From positions 124,001 through 188,000 of the forward strand of contig CAJUBP010000001.1 of NCBI GenBank assembly GCA_910584585.1: DNA of 64,000 nt. The letters run 5' to 3'. A program made the translations under genes and the position numbers. Of the stretch, positions 17,489-25,826 are shown piece by piece. The notes below the pieces were generated by a model. It ran no database searches. It had not been told where the DNA came from and saw only the letters and a list, made by a program, of their open reading frames with translations. Source of the DNA: an uncultured Lachnospiraceae bacterium (GTDB lineage: Bacteria > Bacillota > Clostridia > Lachnospirales > Lachnospiraceae). Position 1 is the first letter of the stretch, and each line of letters opens with the position of its first letter.

Positions 17489-18049
17489 TCACTTTTTCTC
17501 ATTCCACAATCCGTTTTCCTCCAATATGGACTGCAGCTTTTTCTTCGCCCTCATGGAAATATGTCTGACGTTGTCCGGCGTGGTCTCCATCTCTTCCGCA
17601 ATTTCCTGAATGCTCAGCTCATGATAATACTGGAGAGCCAATACCTGCTGGTATGGACGCTTTAATTTTTTCAGCAATCCGGTCATTGCCTCCTGAAGTT
17701 CGAATTCCTCTATCAGGGCGTCTGGTCCCTTCTCGATCACTTCCCCCTGCATCCACTTTTCGTCCAGGCCGGGATCCTCCTGAATCTTCCTGCGCTTTAA
17801 GAGGTTAAAGGATTTATTTTTTACTGTGGTGTCAATGTAATGCCAGATTTTGTGGGGTTCATTGTCTATCAGCTTATCTACATGCTTAATCAATGTCAGA
17901 AATGATTCGTGCACGATATCTTCTGCATCTGAAGAATCATGCACAATATTGTAGGATGTAAAAAACATCGCATTTCTGTGTTCTTTATAAATCTTTGTGA
18001 AAAAATCTTTTTGCTTATCTGTTTTCAGCAGTACTAGGTATTGAAACAT
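17489..18049 (-). CDS. ECF-like RNA polymerase sigma factor
   Basis: 186 residues, same layout as its neighbour: region 2 (FFTSYNIVHDSSDAEDIVHE, LTLIKHVDKLI) and region 4 (VLALQYYHELSIQEIAEEME, TTPDNVRHISMRAKKKL). The two proteins share the EENGLWNEK ending, so they are recent duplicates. The start MFQYLVLLKTDKQKDFF at 18049 follows GGAGGG with five bases. The target promoters are unknown. Confidence 0.85.
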   Translation of the reverse strand: MFQYLVLLKTDKQKDFFTKIYKEHRNAMFFTSYNIVHDSSDAEDIVHESFLTLIKHVDKLIDNEPHKIWHYIDTTVKNKSFNLLKRRKIQEDPGLDEKWMQGEVIEKGPDALIEEFELQEAMTGLLKKLKRPYQQVLALQYYHELSIQEIAEEMETTPDNVRHISMRAKKKLQSILEENGLWNEKK

Positions 18050-18097
18050 AATCCCTCCGATATCCTTCTCTTCTGTAAAGTCACCTGTATCTTATTA

Positions 18098-18126
18098 ATT
18101 TTACACATTGCGCCAACTATTTTCAA
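18098..18126 (-). promoter_or_regulatory. Sigma-A-type promoter of third sigma paralogue
   Basis: Minus strand TTGAAA-N17-TAAAAT. The spacer has diverged from the other two, yet both hexamers and the GTG before the -10 are unchanged, suggesting selection on the promoter. Confidence 0.75.
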
Positions 18127-18232
18127 TCCCGATACAGGCAATTTTCATTTTAAAATTCCTGGATTCCGAGAATTTTTGCCATCTAAGCTGCCATTACGTA
18201 AATCACCGGTATACACTGCCAATGCCCCGCTC

Positions 18233-18505
18233 TTATGTGCGGAACAATTCTGCATGTGTCCCCATTCTATGCAGCAAAAGTTCGTTTCCGTCCCTGCGGT
18301 AGATGAGCAGCCAGTCCGAATCGATACGGCATTCCCGATATCCGGCGTACTTTCCGGTCAAATTATGATCCGCATTTTTAGAGGGCAGCATACCCGGGAT
18401 CCTCAAAACCTCAATAATTTGCTGCAGGATAGACATTTTGCACCGGCGCTTTGCGCGTGTCTTAAAATCCTTTTTAAATTTAGTGGAATATCTAACATCA
18501 AGCAT
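18233..18505 (-). CDS. YafQ-type toxin of a type II toxin-antitoxin pair
   Basis: 90 residues. LDVRYSTKFKKDFKTRAKR at the N-terminus and YRECRIDSDWLLIYRRDGNE near the end are the RelE/YafQ core; GTHAELF is the usual C-terminal motif with the catalytic His. YafQ proteins cut mRNA in the ribosome A site. The gene begins three bases after the antitoxin stop. Confidence 0.87.
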   Translation of the reverse strand: MLDVRYSTKFKKDFKTRAKRRCKMSILQQIIEVLRIPGMLPSKNADHNLTGKYAGYRECRIDSDWLLIYRRDGNELLLHRMGTHAELFRT

Positions 18506-18508
18506 TCA

Positions 18509-18718
18509 TTAATCCTCCATCAACTCTGCAAAAAGTTCTTCCGTTGTGCCGCTGAACCTGTGGCCGCCGCCCTTTTCCAGCTCTATGAAGGCTTCCACTG
18601 TGTCTTTATTGGGAATTTCATCCGGAACTGCAGCTCCCTGCAGATATGAAATCACATAAAACAGACGGCTTTCCGGTATTCTGTCTATCAAACGTTTCGC
18701 CACTTCCCTGTTATCCAT
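18509..18718 (-). CDS. Antitoxin of the YafQ-type pair
   Basis: 69 residues, immediately upstream of the toxin. DNREVAKRLIDRIPESRLFY and an acidic tail (TTEELFAELMED) fit the short antitoxins found with RelE/YafQ toxins in Clostridia: a dimerising N-terminus and a toxin-wrapping C-terminus. The start at 18718 follows AAGGAAG. Such pairs usually repress themselves. Confidence 0.8.
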   Translation of the reverse strand: MDNREVAKRLIDRIPESRLFYVISYLQGAAVPDEIPNKDTVEAFIELEKGGGHRFSGTTEELFAELMED

Positions 18719-18741
18719 ATTAACGCTTCCTTTCTGTTATG

Positions 18742-18778
18742 AAAAACCCCTCTGCCGGATATTCTCCGGAAAAGGGGC
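18742..18778 (-). terminator. Rho-independent terminator of the late flagellar operon
   Basis: On the minus strand GCCCC-TTTT-CCGG-AGAATAT-CCGG-CAG-AGGGG followed by TTTTT, directly after the last flagellar gene. It separates that operon from the toxin-antitoxin pair. Confidence 0.85.
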
Positions 18779-18783
18779 TCCTC

Positions 18784-19260
18784 TTATTTTTTCCTGTCCA
18801 TAAACTGGGCATCCACATAATTCAGTTTTGCCATATTCTTGTAGTACTGATTCGCCACCGTAGAGGTGTTCTTTCTGGTTCTGACTTTCTTCCTCTCCTG
18901 GGCAAAGCGGGACTCCACCAGCCTGCGGTTGCGGATTTCCTCACTTTGAATCGTTACAGACTTCTCCGTAATCTCTGTAATCAGCTGCTTCATAAGCCGG
19001 ATTTCTTCTTTGTGTTCCTGCTTCTCTGCTTCAATCGCGGTCTTCACTCTGCCATACAATTCCTCAAAGCCCTGATCCAGAAAATCAATCTGTTCTACCA
19101 GTTCACTTTTGGACTTAACATTTCCCTCAAAGGCATCTGCATCCAGTTCATCCTGCTCTAATATCTTCTGCTGTTCTTTATTCTTCTCAATAATTCCGTC
19201 CAGAATCCTTACTTTTTTTTGAAGGCTCTGAATCATCACATCCAAATAATTATTATCCAT
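18784..19260 (-). CDS. Coiled-coil flagellar-operon protein, possible export chaperone
   Basis: 158 residues from MDNNYLDVMI. It is strongly helical and charged, with long heptad-like stretches (KVRILDGIIEKNKEQQKILE, FEELYGRVKTAIEAEKQEHK). I do not recognise a named family. The place directly after fliS at the end of the operon is where FliT/FlgN-like chaperones often lie. Its ATG at 19260 is two bases from the fliS stop. Confidence 0.7.
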   Translation of the reverse strand: MDNNYLDVMIQSLQKKVRILDGIIEKNKEQQKILEQDELDADAFEGNVKSKSELVEQIDFLDQGFEELYGRVKTAIEAEKQEHKEEIRLMKQLITEITEKSVTIQSEEIRNRRLVESRFAQERKKVRTRKNTSTVANQYYKNMAKLNYVDAQFMDRKK

Positions 19261-19261
19261 A

Positions 19262-19648
19262 CTAGTTTGCCTTTGCAATCTTGTTCTGTTCCATAACTTC
19301 CTTCCAGGTATCGCGCATGGTGCGAAGATGGGTCAGGACTTCTTCCAGAATTTCTTTATCCTTCTTTAAGTTCGCTTCCAGCAGACGCTCCATCAGATAG
19401 TTATAGACATTTTCAAAATCCTGGGCTACCGGATATTTACGATCCAGCGTTGACAAAAATTCAGCAATGATATTTTCTACCTTGGTTATGTTATTGTGGG
19501 CTTTCTCGATATCTTTTTCTTCAATAGCGGCAATTGCAATATTGCAGAATTTAATCGCTCCTTCATAAAGCATCAACGTCAGCTCCGCTGGAGAAGCTGT
19601 TAAAATCTTGTTCTTCGCATAGGCATCATACCCTCTGTTTGCTATCAC
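19262..19648 (-). CDS. fliS: Flagellin export chaperone FliS
   Basis: 128 residues. Begins IANRGYDAYAKNKILTASP and continues ELTLMLYEGAIKFCNIA, the FliS signature. It binds the disordered C-terminus of flagellin and keeps it unpolymerised until export. It starts with GTG at 19648, seven bases after AGGAGG. It follows fliD, the usual order. Confidence 0.95.
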   Translation of the reverse strand: MIANRGYDAYAKNKILTASPAELTLMLYEGAIKFCNIAIAAIEEKDIEKAHNNITKVENIIAEFLSTLDRKYPVAQDFENVYNYLMERLLEANLKKDKEILEEVLTHLRTMRDTWKEVMEQNKIAKAN

Positions 19649-19663
19649 CTCATGTCCTCCTTA

Positions 19664-21193
19664 TCAGCCACCCAACAGTGAAGAAAGTGAATTTGTCTGG
19701 GACTGCAGTTTTGCTAATGCAGTTTCCATCGCTGAGAATTTCTTATAGTAGTAATCTTCCATATCTTTCAGTTTGTCTTCCCATTTCTTGATGGTCTTGG
19801 TGTACTCATCGTACTCACTCTGCATCTGTTTGTCATTATATACTTTGTACACGCTGCTCAATGTGGTGGTTCCCATCTTCTCGTGCAGATTATCGTATAC
19901 GCTGGTAGCAAGCTGTGTGAAAAATCCTGCAACTGCATCGGGATCTTCCTCAATCATCTTGCGCAGCTGATCATCATTGGAAGAGGAAACAGAATCGTCT
20001 GCATCGCCGTCAATATGGTACGCGTAAGACTCATTCTCCGCAGCGTTGAAATAGCCTGCTGTCTTAATTCCAAAAGACGCAAGACTGTAATTCTTGCCGT
20101 TTACTTCAAAAACCTTCGACATATGAGAGGACATTCCGCTCATTACGGAACGCAGGGTGTCATCCCTTCTCAAAATGGAATCCTTAATCTTAGTCTCCCA
20201 TTTCTCCACTTCCTTATCGGACATGGCATCCTTCTCATCGTCTGTCAGCGGTTCGTATCCCTTGGAAGTAGGCGCGTTGTAAGCCTTCTCCATGGCATTC
20301 ATCACTTCATTGTATTCCTTCAGGAAGTCCTTTACCATATTGTAAATGCCGTCCACGTCTGTGGAAGTGCTGATGGTCATCTTCTCGCTGACGCCGGTTG
20401 CTGTAATATTCAGTCCATTAATGGAAAATTTATTGCTCTCACCGGTAAATACTGCTCCATTTAACTCAATCTCCGCATTTTCAGCATTGTCTTTATAGGC
20501 AAGTTCTGCATCTTGCTCCGGGGTAACCCCCACCTTTTCAAAATTCTCTTTTGTTGCCAGGCCAAGGCTGTTCAGCATATTTAAAGACGCCTGATCTTCT
20601 ACGACAAAATTAAAATCATGACTCTTGCCGGTTTCCGAAGAGGACAGGAAAAATCTCTGCTGATTGGAATCAAAATTAGCGGTAATCCCCTGCTCGCTTA
20701 ACGCTTTGGTAAGATCTTTGACCGTCATGCTGTCTGTTACTTCTACGGTCTTAGTCTCGCCGCCTACTTCAAGCTTCAAAGTGCCGCTCTTTACGCCTAA
20801 CTTGGACAACTGGGTATTATTGTCAATCTTCTCTCCGTCAGAAGCCTTCAATTCGCGTCCGGTAAGGTAACCTGCTCTGGCGAGCTGATTCACCTTTAGA
20901 GTCTGGGTTCCGTTAATCACACTGGAAGACGCTGTAACAGTCGCTTTGGTGCTGTCAGAAACGGTTGTAATCTTCTTATTGGTAAAGTTACCGATACGGC
21001 GCATATTGGACAACGATTTACTGTAGAAATTATAAATCTTGGTATTCATCTCTTTCCATGCATCCTGTTTCCAGGAAAGCTTGGTCTGTGCCTTTGTATA
21101 TTTATCCTGTTTGGTACGATATGCTGATACTAGTTCCTGCACGATGGAATCTGTATCAAGACCTGAGTTCAGTCCGGAAATCCTAATTGCCAT
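19664..21193 (-). CDS. fliD: Flagellar filament cap protein FliD (HAP2)
   Basis: 509 residues. N-terminus AIRISGLNSGLDTDSIVQEL and C-terminus coiled coil (KKWEDKLKDMEDYYYKKFSA, METALAKLQSQTNSL) are typical of FliD, which caps the filament and catalyses flagellin folding. The central domain includes TLKVNQLARAG and the FliD_C region (VDGIYNMVKDFLKEYN). The length is normal. The start follows AGGAGG. Confidence 0.95.
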   Translation of the reverse strand: MAIRISGLNSGLDTDSIVQELVSAYRTKQDKYTKAQTKLSWKQDAWKEMNTKIYNFYSKSLSNMRRIGNFTNKKITTVSDSTKATVTASSSVINGTQTLKVNQLARAGYLTGRELKASDGEKIDNNTQLSKLGVKSGTLKLEVGGETKTVEVTDSMTVKDLTKALSEQGITANFDSNQQRFFLSSSETGKSHDFNFVVEDQASLNMLNSLGLATKENFEKVGVTPEQDAELAYKDNAENAEIELNGAVFTGESNKFSINGLNITATGVSEKMTISTSTDVDGIYNMVKDFLKEYNEVMNAMEKAYNAPTSKGYEPLTDDEKDAMSDKEVEKWETKIKDSILRRDDTLRSVMSGMSSHMSKVFEVNGKNYSLASFGIKTAGYFNAAENESYAYHIDGDADDSVSSSNDDQLRKMIEEDPDAVAGFFTQLATSVYDNLHEKMGTTTLSSVYKVYNDKQMQSEYDEYTKTIKKWEDKLKDMEDYYYKKFSAMETALAKLQSQTNSLSSLLGG

Positions 21194-21204
21194 TGCTCTT
21201 CCTC

Positions 21205-21639
21205 CTATCCCCGTTCATCTATCATGATGCCGGCTAATTCCCATACTTTCGCGATCATATCCAGTGTTTCCTCTGGCGGGAACTCCCGGATTACTTCTTT
21301 GGTTCCTTTATCTACTACCTTAATGGTCACCCGGTTCGTTGCGTCATGAATGCCGAAAATCACTTCGGAATTCTTCGCCTTCCGGTTTATTTCTTCCACT
21401 GCGCGCTTCATGCCGTTCTTTTTCTTCATTTCATTGGAGTCCACCGGGTTCTGCTTCTCCTCTTCCGATATCAACGGACTGTCTGAGACTGCCGGTCTGG
21501 GTGCAGCCGCCTTCTTCTCTGTGGGCACTGCAGAACTGATCACGGGCTCCTGCTTTACCGCTGTTTCCAGCTTTACAGCCACCTCCGGCCCACTTCCCTG
21601 ATAAGGCGCGGATGGTGTATTTACCTTTCGAACTTCCAT
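21205..21639 (-). CDS. flaG: FlaG family protein
   Basis: 144 residues. The last 75 (FGIHDATNRVTIKVVDKGT, VIREFPPEETLDMIAK) match the FlaG domain; the first 70 are a Pro/Ala/Lys-rich linker. FlaG affects filament length and lies next to fliD in many bacteria. GGAGGTGAT precedes the ATG. It is the first gene after a sigma-28-like element. Confidence 0.9.
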   Translation of the reverse strand: MEVRKVNTPSAPYQGSGPEVAVKLETAVKQEPVISSAVPTEKKAAAPRPAVSDSPLISEEEKQNPVDSNEMKKKNGMKRAVEEINRKAKNSEVIFGIHDATNRVTIKVVDKGTKEVIREFPPEETLDMIAKVWELAGIMIDERG

Positions 21640-21685
21640 AATATCACCTCCATGTGAAACCTGACCGATATTTTTTCTTCTTTAT

Positions 21686-21712
21686 ATATCGGCCGCCTGG
21701 CGGAAAAAATTA
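21686..21712 (-). promoter_or_regulatory. Sigma-28-like promoter before flaG-fliD-fliS
   Basis: Minus strand TAAT-N15-GCCGATAT: one mismatch in each box from TAAA-N15-GCCGATAA, with correct spacing. It lies between csrA and flaG, so the filament-cap genes may also be made independently of the flgM promoter. Confidence 0.6.
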
Positions 21713-21728
21713 AGAACCATCATTTATA

Positions 21729-21944
21729 TTATAAAATTTCCTTCAAGGCCGCAAGGCTGTCTGACGACGATGCCGCCTCGTTTTCTTTCTGAATCTGAAG
21801 GTATACTTCTTTTCGGTATACGGGAACCTCTTTGGGCGCGCTGATGCCGACTTTTACCTGGTCTCCCCGCAGCTCCAGAATACTGATTTCGATATCATTG
21901 TTTAAAATGATGGATTCTCCTTTTTTTCTGGTTAATGCCAGCAT
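21729..21944 (-). CDS. csrA: Translational regulator CsrA
   Basis: 71 residues: MLALTRKKGESIILNNDIEI, VKVGISAPKEVPVYRKEVY, the complete CsrA fold with the RNA-binding GISAP and the arginine region. A GTG nine bases upstream is in frame, but CsrA proteins start at MLALTRKKGE, and GGGTGA lies five bases before that ATG. It binds GGA motifs, in this setting most likely in flagellin mRNA, and is held inactive by FliW encoded just upstream. Confidence 0.95.
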   Translation of the reverse strand: MLALTRKKGESIILNNDIEISILELRGDQVKVGISAPKEVPVYRKEVYLQIQKENEAASSSDSLAALKEIL

Positions 21945-21945
21945 T

Positions 21946-22410
21946 CTATTCACCCGCCTTTTCTTTTTTTGCCTTCAAAATCTCGTAAATCGCAAATTTT
22001 ACCGGAAAGTCATCTTCCACAATGACCTGATGCGCTTTCCGTTCCTCTGAATTAATTACTATGGGCGCTTTCAGGTTCACACTCAGCTTCGTGATATCTT
22101 CTGTTGCTGTAACCGTTACCAGAACGTAAGTATTTTCTTCCGTAAGATTCCCCAGATGCTTTAACACCTCATCTTCTACCTGGGGATTATAATCTTCTTT
22201 TACTAACAGGGGATCCATCACCGGCAGGGCAAATGCCGGTTCATCCAGGGACTGAAGCCAGGAAATGCCTTTCCTGGTTCCGTCCTCTCTCTCATCATAT
22301 ACAAGTATAAATTTCTGGCAGTCGGGAAAACCGATAATTCCTTTTTCAAAGAAAATAATCTTCTCCTCGTCTACCTCGATTTCTCCGAATAATCTTGTTT
22401 CTAACTCCAT
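21946..22410 (-). CDS. fliW: Flagellar assembly factor FliW
   Basis: 154 residues with MELETRLFGEIEVDEEKIIF, FEKGIIGFPDCQKFIL and LSVNLKAPIVINSE, the FliW signatures. FliW binds CsrA and flagellin in alternation: free flagellin frees CsrA to stop flagellin translation. The gene ends two bases before the csrA start. Confidence 0.95.
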   Translation of the reverse strand: MELETRLFGEIEVDEEKIIFFEKGIIGFPDCQKFILVYDEREDGTRKGISWLQSLDEPAFALPVMDPLLVKEDYNPQVEDEVLKHLGNLTEENTYVLVTVTATEDITKLSVNLKAPIVINSEERKAHQVIVEDDFPVKFAIYEILKAKKEKAGE

Positions 22411-22421
22411 GCCGTCCCTCC

Positions 22422-23957
22422 TTACAGATAATTCAGCAGGGTCTGTCCGTTGGCCTTGGAAGATGCCTGCAGGGACGCCTGATATGCGTTGTAAGCCGCC
22501 GTGTATTCAATAATGATATCCGATAATTCCATATCTTCATTTCTGGATTTCAGCTGCTCAAAGGTTGCCTGCTGATTGGACATTCTGTTTTCCGTCAGCT
22601 TCAAACGGTTCTCACGGCTTCCCAAATCTGTTTTGGCAAGCTTTACCCGATCCATATGGCCCTGGAACTTGGTAATGCCGCTGGCAAAGAGCTTCTGCAT
22701 ATTGTCGTCCGCGTAAACAGCCTCTTTCTCGGCTGCCTCTAACCATTCTTTCAGCTTCTCCTGGGAGGCCTCGTCAGAATATTGCTGTTCCGTCTGCATC
22801 GCCTTTAATTTATCTATCTTATCATGGGCGGCGATGGAAGCCTGAACCGCATTGGTAATCTCATCTACGTCGCGGCCTACGCTGGCGTCTAATACGTTGC
22901 TGGCCTGGGTGTTCACGGTTAACTGCTGGTTGAAGGAAACAGTGAATTTGATTTCCTGGTTCTCTTTTACGTAGGTGAGAACGTTGTTGGCGTCGGTGAT
23001 GTTCGAGCAGTCGAAGTAGTGTTCGGGTCTTACTTCGCCTTCGGCGAAGCCTTGCTTTTGGTAGGTGATGCTGAGTTGCATTTTTTCGGTGTTGATGTGG
23101 TTGGCAAGATCCGAACCTAAAACTAATTCTCCTGTTTCTTTAAAGAAGATCGCCTGATTATCTCCAACTTGGCATCCTCCTTTTACCCAATCATCATATG
23201 ACATGCTTGTTTCTAATGATGCAAAAGTCATTGCACCGCCTGATTGCAGCATCATATCTGTAAGTTTTTGAGGATCACCATTGTCATCTATATAAGTAAG
23301 ATTATTCGGATCCAACTCTTCAAGCCCTTCATAAGACAACTGAATCCTCTTAATCACATGCTCTTCCGGCATATCCGCAACCGCCACGCCTGCCTGCACT
23401 TCCGCCGCTGTATTCGGCACCGTCACAAGATTGCTGTAATACCGTTTCTCTTCAATATCCTCAAAAGAGATCGGTTCCGTAATCTCATATTTAATCTCCG
23501 GATCCTCTTTGAGAAAAGTAAGCTGACTGTTGGTCTTATATCCAGTAAACACGGTTCTGCCGGCGCAATCGGTATTCCCCTCCGCATACACCTGTTCCCG
23601 CAGGGAACGGAGATCCTTTAAGATTGCCGCACGGTCTTCCTGTGTCTTAACATCTGTGGCCGCATCCACACATTTGGTATAAACATCCCTTAGAATATCC
23701 TCCATATTCTTAAGGGCCCCTTCTGTCACCTCAAACCAAGACTGAGCGTCCGGTATATTTCTCTCATAATACTGATTTATCTCGCTTAAATTGCTTCTGA
23801 GACGAAGGGCGCGGATTGCGATAATGGGATCATCCGACGGACGGATAATCTTCTTCTGTGTCGTCATCTGTGTATTCAGCGTATCAACATTAACCTTATT
23901 GTTATTCATATTCTTCATACTGTTTCTGCTGATCATGCTGTTGGTTACTCTCATCAT
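22422..23957 (-). CDS. flgL: Flagellar hook-associated protein FlgL (HAP3)
   Basis: 511 residues. The N-terminus RVTNSMISRNSMKNMNNN and C-terminus DIIIEYTAAYNAYQASLQAS are the conserved D0 helices; AGRTVFTGYKT is the usual loop. FlgL joins the second junction ring to flagellin. It is longer than the 300 residues common in enterobacteria, with an insert around residues 180-370. GGAGG lies seven bases before the ATG. Confidence 0.93.
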   Translation of the reverse strand: MMRVTNSMISRNSMKNMNNNKVNVDTLNTQMTTQKKIIRPSDDPIIAIRALRLRSNLSEINQYYERNIPDAQSWFEVTEGALKNMEDILRDVYTKCVDAATDVKTQEDRAAILKDLRSLREQVYAEGNTDCAGRTVFTGYKTNSQLTFLKEDPEIKYEITEPISFEDIEEKRYYSNLVTVPNTAAEVQAGVAVADMPEEHVIKRIQLSYEGLEELDPNNLTYIDDNGDPQKLTDMMLQSGGAMTFASLETSMSYDDWVKGGCQVGDNQAIFFKETGELVLGSDLANHINTEKMQLSITYQKQGFAEGEVRPEHYFDCSNITDANNVLTYVKENQEIKFTVSFNQQLTVNTQASNVLDASVGRDVDEITNAVQASIAAHDKIDKLKAMQTEQQYSDEASQEKLKEWLEAAEKEAVYADDNMQKLFASGITKFQGHMDRVKLAKTDLGSRENRLKLTENRMSNQQATFEQLKSRNEDMELSDIIIEYTAAYNAYQASLQASSKANGQTLLNYL

Positions 23958-23971
23958 GGCTGGGCCTCCTT

Positions 23972-25813
23972 CTATACGCCGGTTTCCAGAATCAGACGGT
24001 CATACATCTCTGTCATAGTCTGTATCATTCTGGACGCCAGATTATATGCATTCTGAAACTTTAACATGTCAAGGGCTTCTTCATCCTCATCTACACCGGA
24101 AATTGACATCCGTTTCTGAATAATTGTTTCATTGATATTGGTATAACTCTCCAGAAAATGTTTTGATTTCTGAGTATCTACGGTGTTATCGCTGATCAAA
24201 CATGACAAAAACTGGTCAGCGCCCACTCCCCGGAACATGGTAACCTCGCTCTTTAAGGTCAACATCTTCTCCACAATATCCTGGCTAGCCACGTCATCCT
24301 CCAGATCGCTCTGATACATCGTTACCAGGAAACGGGGATCCAGTTCCAAATCTTTATCCACTTTCACGCTGGAAGCCGTCAGCAGATAATAATAATTGCC
24401 GGTGGAGGTCATACTGTCATCCATATCCTGCATGCCGTGATAGCCGTCAAAATTATATTCCGTCCCGTCAGTGGGATCTTTCGCCACAAAGAAAGATTTG
24501 CCGGCATTGCCGTTCAGATCTACCCCAGACTTGTGAATCAGATTAAACTGCTTCGCGAACTCCCGGATAAAATTATTGGCCTGAGCCTGGTAATAGGGAA
24601 TTCCCATGGCGTCAATATTGCTTCCCACTATCGCGCTGCGGTTCTGCATTGCGTTCTGCTCTTCCACAGAGAGAGTTGCTTTCAGCTGGAACTCATAAGT
24701 CTGAGTCTTCGCGTCATAAGTAAATCCGGAATAAGCAAAATTCTTATTCCCCAAATTAATCACACCCTCGGAAGGCATGGTCATTCCGTTAATATTGGTA
24801 ATGCTGGGATTCTTAATGCTTACAATGCTTCCGCCGGTTCCCTGCTGAAAAGAATCAATCCTTCCCTGAAAAGCCTCATTATTATTGCCGTCGCGGATAT
24901 CAAACAACGCTTTCAGTCTTCCGGTGCAATTTTTCCCAGAGGCATTGAATTCCATGCCGGTATGGCTCCACCGAATCTCATACAGTCCCTCCGCGTCAGA
25001 CTGATTTACCTTGTAATCCCTTGCCCGGCATTCCAGCGTATTATATTCAAAATTCTCAACCAATGTCTGGCCGTTTATCTTCAGCACATAATTGGTGGCT
25101 CCCGTATACACGTCAGGATAATTGCTGTTAGCCACCGGCGACTCAATCACTTCCACCGGCACAAGCTCTGAGAGCTGATCCACCAGCAGCGCCCGCTGAT
25201 CCCGCAGCTCGTTGGCATTGGTTCCCTGAAGTTCAATGACATTAATCTGCTTGTTCAGCAAAGCAATTTTCTGTCCAATGGAATTGATATTGCCTACCTG
25301 AGCGGCAATCTCCTGATTAAAATCCTCCTGAATCTTGGTAAGCCCTACACTCATGCTGTTAAAAAAGTTGACAAAATTCTGTGATTTGCTGATAAAAGCT
25401 TTTCTGGAATCCAGACTCTCTGGTTCCCGCTGCAAATCTCCCATAGCGGAAAACATTTCATTTAAAATCGTGGTAAAACCTTTGGAGGAATCATCATCCA
25501 GCAAATAATCTTCTATCTGCTGCATTCCGTATAACTTTGTATCATACATGCCCACTCTGGCATTGTTTTCCCAATATTTTACATCATAATAAAAATCGCG
25601 TTTCTGAATAATCTCCGTTGTGGTCACGCCGCTGCCCACCATTCCGTATCGCTGATTGGTGCGCAGAGCCTCCGCCGCCACCCTGACAGCTTCTTGTCTG
25701 GTATAACCCTTGGTATTCACATTGGAAATATTATTTGCAACCGTATTGGTGGCTGCGTGAAAAGAATTTAAAGCGGAACCCGCTATAGTTAATCCAAAAA
25801 ATGTTGATGGCAT
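23972..25813 (-). CDS. flgK: Flagellar hook-associated protein FlgK (HAP1), copy 1
   Basis: 613 residues: FFGLTIAGSALNSFHAATN and NNISNVNTKGYTRQEAV at the start, EALDMLKFQNAYNLASRMIQ and TMTEMYDRLI at the end, with QGTNANELRDQRALLVDQLS in the core. All are FlgK features. It forms the first hook-filament junction ring. A second FlgK-like gene lies immediately upstream with 13 bases between them. This copy is closer to the usual length. Confidence 0.93.
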   Translation of the reverse strand: MPSTFFGLTIAGSALNSFHAATNTVANNISNVNTKGYTRQEAVRVAAEALRTNQRYGMVGSGVTTTEIIQKRDFYYDVKYWENNARVGMYDTKLYGMQQIEDYLLDDDSSKGFTTILNEMFSAMGDLQREPESLDSRKAFISKSQNFVNFFNSMSVGLTKIQEDFNQEIAAQVGNINSIGQKIALLNKQINVIELQGTNANELRDQRALLVDQLSELVPVEVIESPVANSNYPDVYTGATNYVLKINGQTLVENFEYNTLECRARDYKVNQSDAEGLYEIRWSHTGMEFNASGKNCTGRLKALFDIRDGNNNEAFQGRIDSFQQGTGGSIVSIKNPSITNINGMTMPSEGVINLGNKNFAYSGFTYDAKTQTYEFQLKATLSVEEQNAMQNRSAIVGSNIDAMGIPYYQAQANNFIREFAKQFNLIHKSGVDLNGNAGKSFFVAKDPTDGTEYNFDGYHGMQDMDDSMTSTGNYYYLLTASSVKVDKDLELDPRFLVTMYQSDLEDDVASQDIVEKMLTLKSEVTMFRGVGADQFLSCLISDNTVDTQKSKHFLESYTNINETIIQKRMSISGVDEDEEALDMLKFQNAYNLASRMIQTMTEMYDRLILETGV

Positions 25814-25826
25814 AGTTCCCTCCTGT

